A program made the translations under genes and the position numbers. A stretch of 64,000 nucleotides of DNA. Origin: Cupidesulfovibrio sp000226255. Its GTDB lineage: Bacteria; Desulfobacterota; Desulfovibrionia; Desulfovibrionales; Desulfovibrionaceae. Positions 1 through 7,753 of the stretch are shown here, one piece after another. The DNA lies in the NCBI RefSeq assembly GCF_003402415.2, contig NZ_AP036014.1:806001-870000 (forward strand). Reading direction: 5' to 3'. Every line of letters starts with the position of its first letter. Positions within the stretch are counted from its first letter, which is position 1. The notes under the pieces were generated by a model that saw nothing but the letters and a program-made list of their open reading frames with translations, was not told the DNA's origin and did no database searches.

Positions 1-387
1 TTCTCCCCCTTCGACGTGGGCAACTGCGATGTTCATATAGGTGGCAGCCATCGTGATGGCCAGGCACTCATACCTGTCACCTATGATTACGACGACATCA
101 GGTCTGAGATGGCCAAACGCATTGGCAAATTCCGTGACTGCCAGGCCAGCTGATTTCGCCATGGTCAGCGGCGTTTCTCCCTCGATGAGAAAGTGGATCA
201 GGTGGTCGATAGGAAACTCGTCCACCAGCTTGTTTTCGAGAATTTTTCCATACTTGTCGAGGATAATGCTTCCGCCCACAACCACTTGCAGTTCAAGTTG
301 CGGATGGTTGCGCACGGCGCGCATCACGGTCTTCATCTTTGCGTAATTCCCACGTGCCGTGAGTACGATACAAATGCGGCGCTTCAC
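1..387 (-). CDS. UDP-GlcNAc 2-epimerase (hydrolysing), NeuC/LegG-like, 3' part missing
   Basis: The first 129 codons are visible; the gene runs off the left edge. It begins with GTG at 387, four bases into the end of the neuB-like gene (GTGA overlap), so the two are translationally coupled. The N-terminus (KRRICIVLTARGNYAKMKTV) and the motifs VVVGGS and IIGDRYE are those of the NeuC family, which converts a UDP-HexNAc to ManNAc or 2,4-diacetamido-trideoxymannose while releasing UDP. Beside a NeuB-like synthase it would supply that enzyme's substrate for a nonulosonic (sialic-like) acid. Whether the sugar is sialic or legionaminic acid cannot be decided from this fragment. Confidence 0.85.
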   Translation of the reverse strand, partial: MKRRICIVLTARGNYAKMKTVMRAVRNHPQLELQVVVGGSIILDKYGKILENKLVDEFPIDHLIHFLIEGETPLTMAKSAGLAVTEFANAFGHLRPDVVVIIGDRYECLAITMAATYMNIAVAHVEGGE

Positions 388-1406
388 GAGAGATGTTCCT
401 TTTTGACGACCGTATCGGCCTTGAGGGGCACAGATGTTCTTTTGCCGACGAGTTCCGTTAGCATTTCGGGAGGGTACCCGGTGCCGGGGCGTTTGGCCGT
501 GAGCATTTCGTCCGTGAGTATGGTTCCCGCCGGGATGTCCCGCGTGGTGACCAGCGACTTGCGAGCCCAGGCGGCACTTTGTAATTCCAGCGAGGACGGC
601 TGCTTGTCGCGCCGGCCAAGGCTTGCCTCGACCTCTCTCGCCTGTTGGATGAACAGGGCAAGGTCGTGCGGGCCGCAGGAAACTTTCCAGTCTTGCGCGT
701 TGGGCACATTGAAATCCAGCGAAATGTGCTTCTCCACGATATTTGCGCCCATGGCGATGGCCGCAAGGGGGATATGGAACCCCGCGGTGTGGTCGGAGTA
801 CCCGGTGACCCCCTGGAATTCTTCTTGCAGCAAGGTCATTGCGCGCAAATTGACGTCGTCGGCCGGTGTCGGGTAGCGGGTCACGCAGTGCAGGATCGCG
901 ATGTCGCGGTTGCCAGTGCTCGTCATGGCTTCCACAGACCGGCGCACATCGGCGAGGGTGTGCAGCCCCGTGGAATAGATGACCGGTTTCCCAAGGCCCG
1001 CAACGCGCGCTATGAATTTCGGATTTGCCAGCTCTCCGGACCCGATTTTGTACACTGGCACATTGAGCGGCTCCAGATGGTCAAGGCTTTCGTCGTCATG
1101 TGCGGTCGCGAAGAAAATGATGCCCCGCTCGCGGCAGTAGTCGCGCAGGTCACGGAATGCCTCCGGGGGCAGGCTGCGCGAGCCCAGGCGATTCTTCCAC
1201 TCAGCAGCCTCGTCGGCGATCAGTTTGTCGACGGAAAATATCTGGAACTTGACGGCGTCGGCACCGGACTCTGCGGCAAGATCCACCAGCTTCAGGGCTT
1301 TCTTGAAATCCCCGAAATGGGCCACGCCAGCCTCGGCGATGATGAAGCAAGGGGCATCGCCCCCTACGGGACGGCCTGCGATGTCAAACGTGGGTGAAAT
1401 GATCAT
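384..1406 (-). CDS. neuB: N-acetylneuraminate/legionaminate synthase (NeuB family)
   Basis: 340 residues, the usual length for the family. The N-terminal TIM barrel shows FIIAEAGVAHFGD and KFQIF, with YKIGSGEL and GYSDHT further on. The C-terminal SAF/antifreeze-like domain (about residues 280-340) ends TSVPLKADTVVKKEHL. The enzyme condenses phosphoenolpyruvate with an N-acylmannosamine-type sugar to a nine-carbon nonulosonic acid in the cytoplasm. It lies between a 4,6-dehydratase upstream and a NeuC-like epimerase downstream. That trio resembles LegB/LegI/LegG of legionaminic acid synthesis, so the product may be legionaminate rather than sialate; this is inference. Confidence 0.9.
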   Translation of the reverse strand: MIISPTFDIAGRPVGGDAPCFIIAEAGVAHFGDFKKALKLVDLAAESGADAVKFQIFSVDKLIADEAAEWKNRLGSRSLPPEAFRDLRDYCRERGIIFFATAHDDESLDHLEPLNVPVYKIGSGELANPKFIARVAGLGKPVIYSTGLHTLADVRRSVEAMTSTGNRDIAILHCVTRYPTPADDVNLRAMTLLQEEFQGVTGYSDHTAGFHIPLAAIAMGANIVEKHISLDFNVPNAQDWKVSCGPHDLALFIQQAREVEASLGRRDKQPSSLELQSAAWARKSLVTTRDIPAGTILTDEMLTAKRPGTGYPPEMLTELVGKRTSVPLKADTVVKKEHLS

Positions 1407-1454
1407 GCTGGTTCCGTTGGGTTGGTGCGCCGCTGCTGGTGAGCGGTTGGCTGG

Positions 1455-2495
1455 CTAAAGCTCTGCGTCCTCGATGATGTTGTGGTGTTGGAGGTACGCC
1501 GCGACTTCGTCCAGAGGCATTGGCTGCTCGAGGTTTGATCTGTACTCATAATGCGGGCGGGTGGTGTTGCCGCCATAGGCGTCGGCCGCAGGCAGTTCTG
1601 GCTGAAACGCGGACCTGACGATGAAGAAGTCTTCGGTTTCGTATGCCCTGCCGAGCTCTTCGCTGCTCATCAACTCTTCATACAACTTTTCGCCAGGGCG
1701 CTTGCCTACCACAGTGATGGGTATCTCCTGGGGGACAATGCCGCACGTCGAGCAATACAGGTCGCGCACGGCTTCAATCAAATCGACAATACGCAGGACT
1801 GGCATCTTCGTTACGAAGACCTCCCCTCCCAAGGCCAGTTGCAGCGCGGACAGCACAAGCTGCACGGCTTGGCGTCTGCTCATGACGAATCTCGTCATGT
1901 CGGGGTCGGTCAATGTGAGCGGCGCCCGGTTTTGGATTTGGCGAAGCAGCACGGGCACGACAGAGCCGCTGGATCCGAGAACGTTTCCGAAGCGGGTGGC
2001 CGAAAAAATGGTGCGGCGCCCGTGCCCCTGGGCTGCGGTGATCAGTCGTTCTCCCATGAGCTTGGAGGTGCCCATGATGCTAGTGGGATTGACCGCCTTG
2101 TCCGAGCTCATGAACACAACACGCTCGACGTTGTGTGAAACGGCAGATCGGATAATGTTCTGTACACCGTGTACATTGGTATTGATGATTTCGTCGGGGC
2201 AGCGCTCGCCAAGATATACATGCTTGAGGGCGGCACCATGAAGCACGATGTCAATGCCTTCCATGGCATTGTGCACGGACTTGCTATCGGCCACGTTTCC
2301 CACGATGCCTGTGAAACGGGGCTCGTCTCTGTATTGTTCTTGTAAATTGAATACTCCTGTCTCGTTGTGATCGAGCCCGCGAATTCCTAGCGCTCCTGTT
2401 CCCAGTATCTGGCGAACCAATTCATTGCCGATCGTGCCGCAAACGCCAGTTATGAGAACGTGTTTGTTTTTCAGTATCGATACGGGAAGTGTCAT
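1455..2495 (-). CDS. UDP-GlcNAc 4,6-dehydratase, CapD/PseB/LegB-type short-chain dehydrogenase
   Basis: 346 residues with an N-terminal Rossmann motif (TGVCGTIGNE). The catalytic stretch MSSDKAVNP..MGTSKLMGE has Met where classical short-chain dehydrogenases have Tyr, a hallmark of the soluble CapD/FlaA1/PseB group. These enzymes remove water from UDP-GlcNAc to give a 4-keto-6-deoxy sugar nucleotide. It lacks the N-terminal membrane domain of long CapD/WbpM proteins. The gene is 48 bp upstream of neuB on the same strand and would provide the first step of a deoxyamino-sugar or nonulosonate branch. Retaining versus inverting stereochemistry cannot be told from the sequence. Confidence 0.85.
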   Translation of the reverse strand: MTLPVSILKNKHVLITGVCGTIGNELVRQILGTGALGIRGLDHNETGVFNLQEQYRDEPRFTGIVGNVADSKSVHNAMEGIDIVLHGAALKHVYLGERCPDEIINTNVHGVQNIIRSAVSHNVERVVFMSSDKAVNPTSIMGTSKLMGERLITAAQGHGRRTIFSATRFGNVLGSSGSVVPVLLRQIQNRAPLTLTDPDMTRFVMSRRQAVQLVLSALQLALGGEVFVTKMPVLRIVDLIEAVRDLYCSTCGIVPQEIPITVVGKRPGEKLYEELMSSEELGRAYETEDFFIVRSAFQPELPAADAYGGNTTRPHYEYRSNLEQPMPLDEVAAYLQHHNIIEDAEL

Positions 2496-2526
2496 TACGT
2501 TTGGCCTCGTGGTGCGGATGTGTTTG

Positions 2527-3642
2527 CTACTGTCGTTGCAGCGCGCTGCGGGTAAGCATGTCGGAAAATAGTGTTTCGTAGCTATCGACTATCACGTCTG
2601 GCGCGAAACGCCGGTCTTGTTCCAAGGGGGGCCATTCCAGCACTTCGACGCAGCGTTCGGCAAAATATTGAATGTCGCCCGGGGGGACGAGGAATCCGTC
2701 GCGTTTATCACGGATGATTTCTCGCGGGCCGGTGGGGCAGTCAAACGCGACTGTCGGAGTGCCGGAAGCCAGAGATTCCAGCAGCACGTTGGGAAAACCC
2801 TCGCAGTCCGAGGTCAGCAGGGTGGCGCTGGCCTTGAGGTAGTATGGTCGCAGGCCTTGCTGCCAACCCTCGAGGATTACGGAACCGGAAAGTCCCAGGT
2901 CCCTGACGCGCCGCTCTAACATGGTGCGGTCCGGGCCATCACCAACAATGCGCAAGACAAGATTCGGGCGTAGTTGCCGTGCACGGGCAAATGCTTCCAC
3001 TAGCTTGTCAATGCCTTTCGGGGGCTGCAGACGGCCCACGAAAAGCAACTCGGGCGGTGTTGCCCGTTGGGCGGTGCTTGGTAGAGGGGCTAGATAACAT
3101 TCAGCCACAGGATTGGGAATAACTGAAATGCGAGTCCTCTCTATTCCCCACTCTGTAGCCATTTCCTCTTTCATTTTGCCGCATTGAGCTATGTAGTGGT
3201 CGGCCCGCCCGTAGATGGCCCTGGCTATGGCCGGGGCGAGTTTACGTTGCCATAAGGAACGCTGTGATCGGCAATAGGCGCTCATGGCCGTCACGTTCCG
3301 CGGGAGAAGAATAAAGTTTCCGAGGCCTGCGGCGCGGATGAGCGTCAGGGCAACAGCCAGGCCATATATCCACGGCACGACGAGCTTTGGTTGGTGGCGC
3401 CGGATGTATGCGGCAAGCGGAACAAGGCTGGTGCGCGCATGGCGGCAGTCCAGCGCGACGTGTCTGACGGAATCCGGCAGCGGCCCGAAGGCGATGGGCT
3501 CATCCTGAAACAGGGTGACGATGGTTACCGCCCACCCCCTTGAAGCAAGTGCGCATGACAGCGTGTGGCATACACGCTCGGCGCCGCCGGTGCCGAGCGT
3601 GTTGAGTACGAACGTGACTTCACGCCTGTCTGGTTTTGGCAT
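2527..3642 (-). CDS. GT4-family glycosyltransferase
   Basis: 371 residues, GT-B fold. The N-terminal acceptor half begins VTFVLNTLGTGGAERV. The C-terminal donor half has LLFVGRLQPPKGIDKLVEAF and the GT4 signature EGFPNVLLESLASGTPTVAF, whose E-x7-E pair holds the nucleotide sugar. It probably adds one sugar to a lipid-linked surface glycan at the inner face of the membrane; donor and acceptor are unknown. Its start lies 23 bp inside the end of the next upstream glycosyltransferase, indicating coupled translation in one operon. Confidence 0.88.
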   Translation of the reverse strand: MPKPDRREVTFVLNTLGTGGAERVCHTLSCALASRGWAVTIVTLFQDEPIAFGPLPDSVRHVALDCRHARTSLVPLAAYIRRHQPKLVVPWIYGLAVALTLIRAAGLGNFILLPRNVTAMSAYCRSQRSLWQRKLAPAIARAIYGRADHYIAQCGKMKEEMATEWGIERTRISVIPNPVAECYLAPLPSTAQRATPPELLFVGRLQPPKGIDKLVEAFARARQLRPNLVLRIVGDGPDRTMLERRVRDLGLSGSVILEGWQQGLRPYYLKASATLLTSDCEGFPNVLLESLASGTPTVAFDCPTGPREIIRDKRDGFLVPPGDIQYFAERCVEVLEWPPLEQDRRFAPDVIVDSYETLFSDMLTRSALQRQ

Positions 3643-4762
3643 GGCAACTCTCCAGGTGTGACAGGATGTTCGCGGCCCTGATTTTCCACGTGTGGTGCCT
3701 CAGGAAGCGCTCCCTTCCCCGCAACGCCAATTTCTCGCGTAATTCAGGCGAGTCCTTTAGGGTGGCCAGAGCCCGGTCCCAGTCCTCGGCGTCCTCCGGC
3801 TCGGCCAGCAGGCAGCATTCTCCGTCCTGGACTATTTCTTCAATGGCAGGCATGCGCGAGGCAATGAAGGGGCGCCCTGCCGCCATGTATTCGAAGATTT
3901 TGAGGGGGGACATGTAGGCGCTGGTGTCACATATGTCTCCATGTATGTGTACCTTGTGGGCATAGGGGGCAAGAAGTATGTCCATGTTCCCATATGTGTC
4001 TGGTATTTCAGCCGGTTTGATGTGCCCAAGAAAGAGCACATTGTTCGGAGGCTGTCCCTTTTTGTAGTGGGCGATCTGTTCAGGGGGGCCGCCTATAAGT
4101 ACGAAGTCCACATCGGGCTGTCGCGCAGCCAGCGAAAGGATGAGCTCAATACCACGGCCTTGGTACAAGCTGCCCACATATCCCACGCGCAGTCGGTTTC
4201 CGCTGGTGTTATGGGGCGGTGGAGGAGGTGGGCCGGTATCGTCAGCCGCATCATGGGCCACAAGGATGTCTTGCGGTGAAAGGCGCGGATGGTTCGCTAG
4301 GTAGTATCGCTTCAACGTGTTGCTTATGGCCACTATGCCTTTGAACCCTCCGGACTTCATGAGGAAATTCTCAACGCGTCGCGCGAGTGGGGTGGGGGGG
4401 AGGCCGTGCGTTTCGTACGCGACAGGTATGCCTGTCGCGCCGAGCAGCGCGAGTGCGAGAGGGTCTCTTCCGTAGTATATGTCGTTTTTTTTCAGCAGTA
4501 GCGCCGCGTGTGCAGCGCATGCTGCGGAATACATAAATACTTTTATTTTTGGAAACCCAGCTAAATTTTTTTGGTGTATGGTGAAGGTTTTTCGAGTTCC
4601 GTAGTATTTGAAGATGTCCGTTTCGGAGCATAGGCCTCTTTGCGCAAAAAGGTGCACGTCGAGGCCAATGTCGGAGAAGGCAGCCGCCATACGCATCACG
4701 TGTATGGAATTTGCTGTCATTGATGGTAGCTTTGAGAATGATAGATACGCTATCCGTGCCAT
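3620..4762 (-). CDS. GT4-family glycosyltransferase
   Basis: 380 residues. The N-terminus (MARIAYLSFSKLPSMTANSI) and the later segments RVGYVGSLYQGRGIELIL and SPLKIFEYMAAGRPFIAS identify a GT4 protein; the usual E-x7-E is represented by the KIFEYMAAGRP stretch. It contains an unusual run of six prolines and a His (GPPPPPPH) between the two Rossmann halves. Third-position G+C is visibly lower than in the host genes to the right, in keeping with a horizontally exchanged polysaccharide locus. Substrate unknown. Confidence 0.85.
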   Translation of the reverse strand: MARIAYLSFSKLPSMTANSIHVMRMAAAFSDIGLDVHLFAQRGLCSETDIFKYYGTRKTFTIHQKNLAGFPKIKVFMYSAACAAHAALLLKKNDIYYGRDPLALALLGATGIPVAYETHGLPPTPLARRVENFLMKSGGFKGIVAISNTLKRYYLANHPRLSPQDILVAHDAADDTGPPPPPPHNTSGNRLRVGYVGSLYQGRGIELILSLAARQPDVDFVLIGGPPEQIAHYKKGQPPNNVLFLGHIKPAEIPDTYGNMDILLAPYAHKVHIHGDICDTSAYMSPLKIFEYMAAGRPFIASRMPAIEEIVQDGECCLLAEPEDAEDWDRALATLKDSPELREKLALRGRERFLRHHTWKIRAANILSHLESCHAKTRQA

Positions 4763-4785
4763 TGTTTTGTCGATTCTTTGGAAGG

Positions 4786-5724
4786 TTAGGAGGATTTAGT
4801 TTTTACTAAAGAGCGTGCTGCAAGTCTGGCTAACGCATATATTAAAGAGAACATTACGGTTGGTATAAACCAAGGATGAAACTTCGCAGCCAGAAGTATT
4901 CTGCTTCGCGCTATTCTGTAAAAGCCAATGAGGGAGCGATGCTTGCGCGACCATGTGCTGCTTCGTCCTTCGCGGTGAAGGATTTCTGCATCTTTTGCGT
5001 ACGATATGTTGAATTTTCCGTTGGCGCTGAACGCCCAGTCTTGCTCTTCGCAATAAAGAAAGTAGCGTTCATCCATCAGTCCAACTGTTGAAATAAAATT
5101 TCGTGATGCAAGTACGGAAGCGCCGTATATGAAGTTGATGTTTTTTTCCACTTCTTCTGTGGGGATAGCCTTGGCTTGGTCGACAGAATAGCCTTGCCCC
5201 GCCAAGGTGGATAGTCCCGTTGCGCGGCTTGTTCGCCCGCCCCCCATGCATTGCACGACATTTGGTTCGTCAAAGTATCGTACCAGGGCACCGCACAATC
5301 CTGGTCGGGGGGCGTTGTTGAGTCGGGTCCAGAGTGCGCCAAGCGTATCTGGGAAAACCAGAGTGTCGTTGTTCAATATCCACACAGCTTTGGCGCCGTG
5401 CTGCATGGCTATCTTGATGCCTATGTTGTTCCCCGCAGCATAGCCAAGATTCTTGTCTGCAGTGACAAGATTGATGCGGGCAGGTTTAAATGATGTCGAT
5501 AGTGCAGTATTCGCATCGGCGGATTTGAACTGTATACTGCCGGATTTATTGTTCATCCATTCTGAAATGTGAATCTTTGATTTGTTTGTCGATGCATTGT
5601 CAACGATGATGATAAAGCGTGGCGATGGTGAAAGCAGAAGGAGACTTTCTGCGCACGCAATAGTGTCCTCCCAGCCGTTGTAGTTCAGGACGACAACAGC
5701 GACATCCAGGAGCGATGATTTCAT
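4786..5724 (-). CDS. GT2-family glycosyltransferase (WbbL/rhamnosyltransferase-like)
   Basis: 312 residues, GT-A fold. It shows AVVVLNYNGWEDT, the VDNAST element, LGYAAGNN, the DxD-type LNNDTL, and an acceptor-loop region GLMDERYFLYCEEQDW typical of WbbL-like enzymes. A hydrophobic stretch near the C-terminus (FIPTVMFSLIYALARLA) may dock it at the membrane. It is the first gene of the visible leftward cluster and the poorest in G+C. It is likely to add a hexose or deoxyhexose to an undecaprenyl-linked glycan; the precise sugar cannot be inferred. Confidence 0.85.
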   Translation of the reverse strand: MKSSLLDVAVVVLNYNGWEDTIACAESLLLLSPSPRFIIIVDNASTNKSKIHISEWMNNKSGSIQFKSADANTALSTSFKPARINLVTADKNLGYAAGNNIGIKIAMQHGAKAVWILNNDTLVFPDTLGALWTRLNNAPRPGLCGALVRYFDEPNVVQCMGGGRTSRATGLSTLAGQGYSVDQAKAIPTEEVEKNINFIYGASVLASRNFISTVGLMDERYFLYCEEQDWAFSANGKFNISYAKDAEILHREGRSSTWSRKHRSLIGFYRIARSRILLAAKFHPWFIPTVMFSLIYALARLAARSLVKTKSS

Positions 5725-6030
5725 ATGGTTTCTCTAGAGCAGGTATGAGTTGCTGCCCGTCATGCTGGCGCAATGGGGGCATGCATCACTTGTGGGTCAA
5801 GTTGCAGGCTTTCTGCGGCGGGCAGTCATTCATGGTATATGGTGCCGAACTGTCTGTAACCTTTATTAGTTTGCGTGGGCAATAATTTAAAATGTTCTGA
5901 AAAATTACAGGCTCTGGTAACTAACGTCAATATTTGGCACCCGCCAGCGGAGAGTGGTGGGCCAGTATCCTGCGTGACGCGCACGGGAAGGGCCGCTTGG
6001 GGGTTGCGAGTGCGCGTAAAGGGCAAAGAG
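5725..6030. other. AT-rich gap upstream of the polysaccharide cluster
   Basis: This holds no convincing gene. It is A+T-rich around 5850-5915, where the promoter of the leftward glycosyltransferase operon is expected. No -35/-10 pair is good enough to be assigned. Confidence 0.4.
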
Positions 6031-6060
6031 AAAGGGCCGCAACGTGGGTTGCGGCCCTTT
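6031..6060 (-). terminator. Intrinsic terminator of tRNA-Leu
   Basis: A perfect 13-bp stem (AAAGGGCCGCAAC with GTTGCGGCCCTTT, loop GTGG) starts 7 bp past the tRNA 3' end. On the leftward strand it is followed by a pyrimidine tract (TTTCTCTTTGCCCTTT). It isolates the tRNA from the glycosyltransferase operon beyond. Confidence 0.8.
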
Positions 6061-6067
6061 ATTCTCG

Positions 6068-6154
6068 TGGTGCCGAAGGGGAGAGTCGAACTCCCACTCC
6101 CTTGCGGGAACTAGACCCTGAACCTAGCGTGTCTACCAATTCCACCACTTCGGC
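6068..6154 (-). tRNA. tRNA-Leu (anticodon CAG)
   Basis: The leftward strand folds as a class II tRNA: acceptor GCCGAAG pairing with CTTCGGC, D-arm TGGTAGA, anticodon stem CTAGG/TCTAG closing a loop TTCAGGG with anticodon CAG, a long variable arm (TTCCCGCAAGGGA), and T-arm GGGAGTTCGACTCTCCC. Discriminator A and CCA are encoded. It decodes CUG, the dominant Leu codon of this GC-rich genome. Confidence 0.95.
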
Positions 6155-6164
6155 GCGGAGAAGT

Positions 6165-6194
6165 CGTATAGCCGCATGGCGGCGTGCTTGGCAA
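6165..6194 (-). promoter_or_regulatory. Candidate sigma-70 promoter of tRNA-Leu
   Basis: On the leftward strand TTGCCA (6194-6189) and TATACG (6170-6165) are separated by 18 bp. The -10 lies 10 bp before the mature tRNA 5' end, as expected for a stable-RNA promoter. Seen by eye only. Confidence 0.5.
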
Positions 6195-6556
6195 GCAGTT
6201 TTTTGCGAACGTGCCGAAATATGTGTGCGCCTTAAAGGAAGGCACGCAGGGGGCGCGCCGCCCCGCCCCGGAGGATGGCGGTGCCGCGGCATGGCTGGCC
6301 CGTGGACGGGAGCATCGGCCGGTCCGCCCCTGCCGCCCTTGAACCCGCGGGCCGTTTGGGGTAGCACGAAACGGCGCGGAGGAACCTTGCCGGGCCGCAC
6401 GGGCGGGCTTCAGGGCCATCCGTCCGGCGGGGGCATCCGCACGCTGTTTCGCCAGTGCGGGCAGCCGTCCGCCGCTCCGCACTCCGCCGCGTGGGCCGCC
6501 ACTACCGGCCCGACCCGGCCGCCGCGCCGCGCACCATTCCGCCGTCACGAGTATTC
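6195..6556. other. Gap between tRNA-Leu promoter and ribF
   Basis: No gene is supported here. The open frames across it have the arginine-proline-rich composition of non-coding GC-rich DNA. It should contain the ribF promoter, but no clear box pair stands out. Confidence 0.35.
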
Positions 6557-7501
6557 ATGGAAATCGCACGCGAACTACAGGAAATCGGCCTCGACCTTTC
6601 GCGGGGCAGTTGCGTCACCGTCGGCAACTTCGACGGCGTGCACAACGGCCACCGCAAGCTCATCGGGCGGGTCATGGCCAAGGCCGCCGCGCTCGGCGTG
6701 CCCTCGGTGGTGGTCACCTTTTGCCCGCATCCCCTGCGGGTGCTGGTGGGGCCGCACACTCCCCCGCTGATCACCGACTACGAGAAGAAGCTGGACCTGT
6801 TCGAGGCGCTGGGGGTGGACCTTACCCTGATGCTGCGCTTCACCCGCGAGATGGCCGCGCAGGAGCCGGAAGAGTTCGTGCGCCGCGTGCTGGTGGACGC
6901 CCTGCACGTGCGCGAACTGGTCATCGGCTACGATTTTTCGCTGGGCAAGGGGCGCAAGGGCAACTTCGAACTGCTCCAGCGTCTGGGCGCGCAGTACGGC
7001 TTCGCCACAGAACGGCTCGACCCGGTGATCATCAACGACGCCGTGGTCAGCTCCACCCGCATCCGCGACCTGATCCGCTCGGGCGACGTATGGGACGTGC
7101 GCCCGCTCATGGACCGCTTTTACGCCATCCGTGGCAAGGTGGTGCGCGGCATGGACCGGGGCGGCAAGCTGCTGGGCTTTCCCACCGCCAACATGGAGCC
7201 GCGCGACGAACTGATGCCGAGGCCCGGCGTGTACGCCACCTGGGTGCAGATCGACGGGCAGGTGTACCAGGGCGTGACCAACGTGGGCTACAACCCCACC
7301 TTCGACAACGCCCGGCTCAGCGTGGAAACGCACATCCTCGATTTCGACCGCGACATCTACGGCTGGGAGATTCGCGTCTCGTTCGTGCACCGCCTGCGCG
7401 ACGAGCGCAAGTTCTCCGGCCTGGACGAGTTGGTGACCCAGATCCGCCGCGACGTGGACCTGGCCCGGCAGATACTGTCCGCGCCCGACGCGCGCCTGTA
7501 G
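6557..7501 (+). CDS. ribF: Bifunctional riboflavin kinase / FAD synthetase
   Basis: 314 residues, standard length. The N-terminal adenylyltransferase domain has VGNFDGVHNGHRKLI, FCPHPLRVL, IGYDFSLGKGRKGN and the ISSTRIR-like VSSTRIRDLI. The C-terminal flavokinase domain (about 185-310) has GKLLGFPTAN, GVYATWV, GVTNVGYNPTF and VETHILDF. It phosphorylates riboflavin to FMN and adenylylates it to FAD. The ATG at 6557 (MEIARE) was chosen; longer open frame upstream is arginine/proline-rich and unlike the family. Confidence 0.95.
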   Translation: MEIARELQEIGLDLSRGSCVTVGNFDGVHNGHRKLIGRVMAKAAALGVPSVVVTFCPHPLRVLVGPHTPPLITDYEKKLDLFEALGVDLTLMLRFTREMAAQEPEEFVRRVLVDALHVRELVIGYDFSLGKGRKGNFELLQRLGAQYGFATERLDPVIINDAVVSSTRIRDLIRSGDVWDVRPLMDRFYAIRGKVVRGMDRGGKLLGFPTANMEPRDELMPRPGVYATWVQIDGQVYQGVTNVGYNPTFDNARLSVETHILDFDRDIYGWEIRVSFVHRLRDERKFSGLDELVTQIRRDVDLARQILSAPDARL

Positions 7502-7753
7502 CCTTCCGGCAGGATGCGTCCCCCGCCAGGGCCTGCTCTGCGTTCTGCCGCTTGGGCTGGATCCGCCGGACCGCCGTATCGGCCGGACTCGCCGACCTTG
7601 TGGATTTTTCGCCCCGCCGCGCCCGGCCGTGTGCCGCGCCGCGCGGCCCGCATGCCGCCGTAACGCACAGCGCCCCTGTGTGTTGACGGCGTGCACGCGT
7701 TACCGCGAGTCCGGAAACATCGGGACTGGAAGCGCCATACCCAAGGAAGCACC

